Source: an uncultured Lachnospiraceae bacterium
GTDB lineage: Bacteria > Bacillota > Clostridia > Lachnospirales > Lachnospiraceae
Assembly: GCA_946533525.1 (NCBI GenBank)
Contig: CAMNBW010000077.1
Location: 1-7,182 of the forward strand
DNA: 7,182 bases
Direction: 5' to 3'
Shown in pieces: positions 5,818 to 7,182 of this stretch. The translations under genes and the position numbers were made by a program. The notes under the pieces were generated by a model. The model saw nothing but the letters and a program-made list of their open reading frames with translations, was not told the DNA's origin and made no database searches. Each line of letters starts with the position of its first letter. Within the stretch, counting starts at the first letter, position 1.

Positions 5818-7182
5818 GGTTTTTCACCTCTTGCTTTCTTTATGTTGTAATTCCTGATTATGAGGATTGCCGCAAGCATTAAAAGCCCTGCCAGGGTAAG
5901 CGCGGCTCCGAGCCTTAAGCCGGGAGTTTCGTATCTTAAAGCTATCTCATTCTCCCCGGCTTCAAGCTCCACTCCCATATACATTATATTGGCCCGCTTA
6001 AGCTCCTTTTCCTCGCCGTTTACAAATACCCTCCAGCCCTTTGAAAAGGGGACGGAAAATACCATTATCTCAGGCCGGCTTAAGGAAACCTTTCCGCTGT
6101 AGGAGTTGGTGCCCCGGGCTACCCTGTCCATACCGCCTTCCGACAGTTTTTCAAGCTTCTTTTCTATACTGTCCACCCTCTGGCAGACCACGTCCAGGTC
6201 TTCGAAGGAATAAAGCCCCGGATCCCGGAAGGTCATGGTTATCTCCTTAAGTCCTTTTTCGTTATACCCCATATTTGTGAGAAAATCGTGTCTTCCGCAG
6301 TAATAGATATGCTTCGGAGTATAATACTCCACAATGTCCGCCTTATCCCCTGCCGCGATCCTCATTGATGTCGTAACGTCCGGCGAAAAATATCTGTCCT
6401 CCGCCCTTACTTTATTTCTTTCGAAAACCGTAAGTCCGGCCCAGCCTCCCTCGTCATAGGTCTCCCTCTGCCTTATACCCTCGTATCTCAAGCCCTTCAT
6501 GACAAGATATGTCTCCGCCTTGTCCAGGCCGTCTATATTAAAGGTAACTGTGGCATTCCTTCTGACAAGGATTGTCTTTGCCTCCTCGTCTATCTCGACC
6601 GAGCCCGTCCCGCTTATGCTTTTCAGCACGCTAACCGCATCGCTTGTGACCTTTGCCCTATCAAAGGAGCTTTCTTCCAGCACCGCCCCGTCCAGCAGCG
6701 CATTCTGCCTCGCTGCCACATCCATTTTTTCAAAATCGGAAAGCGGAACGTAAGAATCGTAGGCCGTCCCGAAGGGCAGGATTCCCTCACCCCTGTAGAG
6801 CTTCGCCCTGCCGCCGTAAAATTCTCCCTCTCCGACTTCTTCGCGGTAGTTAAAGGGAAGCTTATACTCCTCCCCCTCTTTGACAAGGTAGTATTTAACC
6901 GAGGCCAGGGCATCCAGTACCGAACGGTTGTCTCCCCCCTCGTAGTCATAGTCTTTTGGCCAGATAAAATACATATAATTGATAAAATCCGAAATATAGG
7001 GATTAGTCAGGGAGAAATAAAAGCCGGTGGTATTTACGCGCCTTTGTATAGCGCTGTTTTGGGTACTGTCTATGCCCTCTTCGTTTACCCGGTAAAAATC
7101 TCCCTCGGCCCCCGCTTTAAGAAGCTCATCGGCGTTGTCCTTCGTAAGCTTCCTGTCCGCTATGCCCGAATCCGTAAACTCT
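5814..7182 (-). CDS. YfhO-family membrane protein (GT-C glycosyltransferase), C-terminal part
   Basis: The frame enters from the high-coordinate edge (first full codon 7181-7179), and 455 residues are visible up to the stop. The N-terminal membrane helices lie outside the window; what is seen is mainly the extracytoplasmic domain plus the last membrane helix. Hallmarks of the YfhO family (PF09586 as I recall it) are an F-Y-R-V-N-E-E strand near the beginning, L-D-A-L-A-S-V-K-Y-Y-L (the family's L-x-x-L-x-V-K-Y), L-P-F-G-T-A-Y, a Q-N-A-L-L-D stretch, and near the end V-P-F-S-K-G-W-R-V-F-V-N-G-E, G-V-E-L-E-A-G-E-N-E-I-A-L-R-Y and a closing helix with a Lys/Arg-rich tail. B. subtilis YfhO is linked to glycosylation of lipoteichoic acid with the polyprenyl-phosphate glycosyltransferase CsbB; the substrate here is unknown. 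An internal Met at 6974 is not the true start, because the reading frame and family similarity continue upstream. It ends in an ATGA overlap with fbp, so the two are probably translationally coupled. Confidence 0.88.
   Translation of the reverse strand, partial: EFTDSGIADRKLTKDNADELLKAGAEGDFYRVNEEGIDSTQNSAIQRRVNTTGFYFSLTNPYISDFINYMYFIWPKDYDYEGGDNRSVLDALASVKYYLVKEGEEYKLPFNYREEVGEGEFYGGRAKLYRGEGILPFGTAYDSYVPLSDFEKMDVAARQNALLDGAVLEESSFDRAKVTSDAVSVLKSISGTGSVEIDEEAKTILVRRNATVTFNIDGLDKAETYLVMKGLRYEGIRQRETYDEGGWAGLTVFERNKVRAEDRYFSPDVTTSMRIAAGDKADIVEYYTPKHIYYCGRHDFLTNMGYNEKGLKEITMTFRDPGLYSFEDLDVVCQRVDSIEKKLEKLSEGGMDRVARGTNSYSGKVSLSRPEIMVFSVPFSKGWRVFVNGEEKELKRANIMYMGVELEAGENEIALRYETPGLRLGAALTLAGLLMLAAILIIRNYNIKKARGEKP
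5825..5831 (-). promoter_or_regulatory. Ribosome binding site of fbp
   Basis: On the minus strand this reads AGAGGTG, a strong match to the anti-Shine-Dalgarno complement, seven bases before ATG 5817. It lies in the last codons of the YfhO-family gene. It fixes the first of two nearby Met codons (residues 1 and 4) as the fbp start. Confidence 0.8.

Noticed and set aside
6900..6980. Met at 6974 as the start of a separate 386-residue gene
   Set aside because: The frame continues open to the window edge, and the upstream 69 residues (including F-Y-R-V-N-E-E) fit the YfhO family, so this is an internal Met.

Overview
The window is entirely coding. It reads as a piece of one minus-strand transcription unit with five genes packed end to end. 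Transcription runs from high to low coordinates: a YfhO-family membrane glycosyltransferase (5' end outside the window), a class III fructose-1,6-bisphosphatase (fbp), a HAMP sensor histidine kinase, an uncharacterised lipoprotein, and a GT39/ArnT-like polytopic membrane glycosyltransferase (3' end outside the window). There is no intergenic gap over 10 bases, no terminator-like hairpin with a T-run at any junction, and no credible plus-strand gene, RNA gene, CRISPR array or mobile element.

The organism is most likely a low-to-mid GC Firmicute of the Clostridia, plausibly Lachnospiraceae. The class III Fbp is a Firmicutes-type enzyme. The kinase has the layout common in that family: a short N-terminal anchor, an extracytoplasmic PAS-like sensor ending in a G-x-L-x-N-G / R-T-P-x-x-S-I motif, HAMP, HisKA and HATPase. 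The lipoprotein has a Gram-positive style signal peptide with lipobox. Arg AGG, Ile ATA and Leu CTT codons are used heavily. The genus cannot be fixed from the sequence alone.

The junctions are tight. yfhO and fbp share an ATGA overlap. The fbp stop and a TTG start for the kinase are 3 bases apart. The kinase's last two sense codons (GAG GAA) form the Shine-Dalgarno sequence for a TTG start of the lipoprotein, 4 bases after the kinase stop. The last glycosyltransferase begins inside the acidic tail of the lipoprotein. Three of the four visible starts are, or may be, non-ATG, which suggests translational coupling.

Functionally this looks like a cell-envelope locus. Two GT-C fold enzymes, which would use polyprenyl-phosphate sugars outside the membrane, flank a membrane sensor kinase and a surface lipoprotein. 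A gluconeogenic phosphatase sits in the middle. The kinase has no response regulator in the window, and why fbp is here is unclear. These two points and the kinase-lipoprotein pair are the most interesting aspects. I found no clear-cut unknown defence or mobile system.
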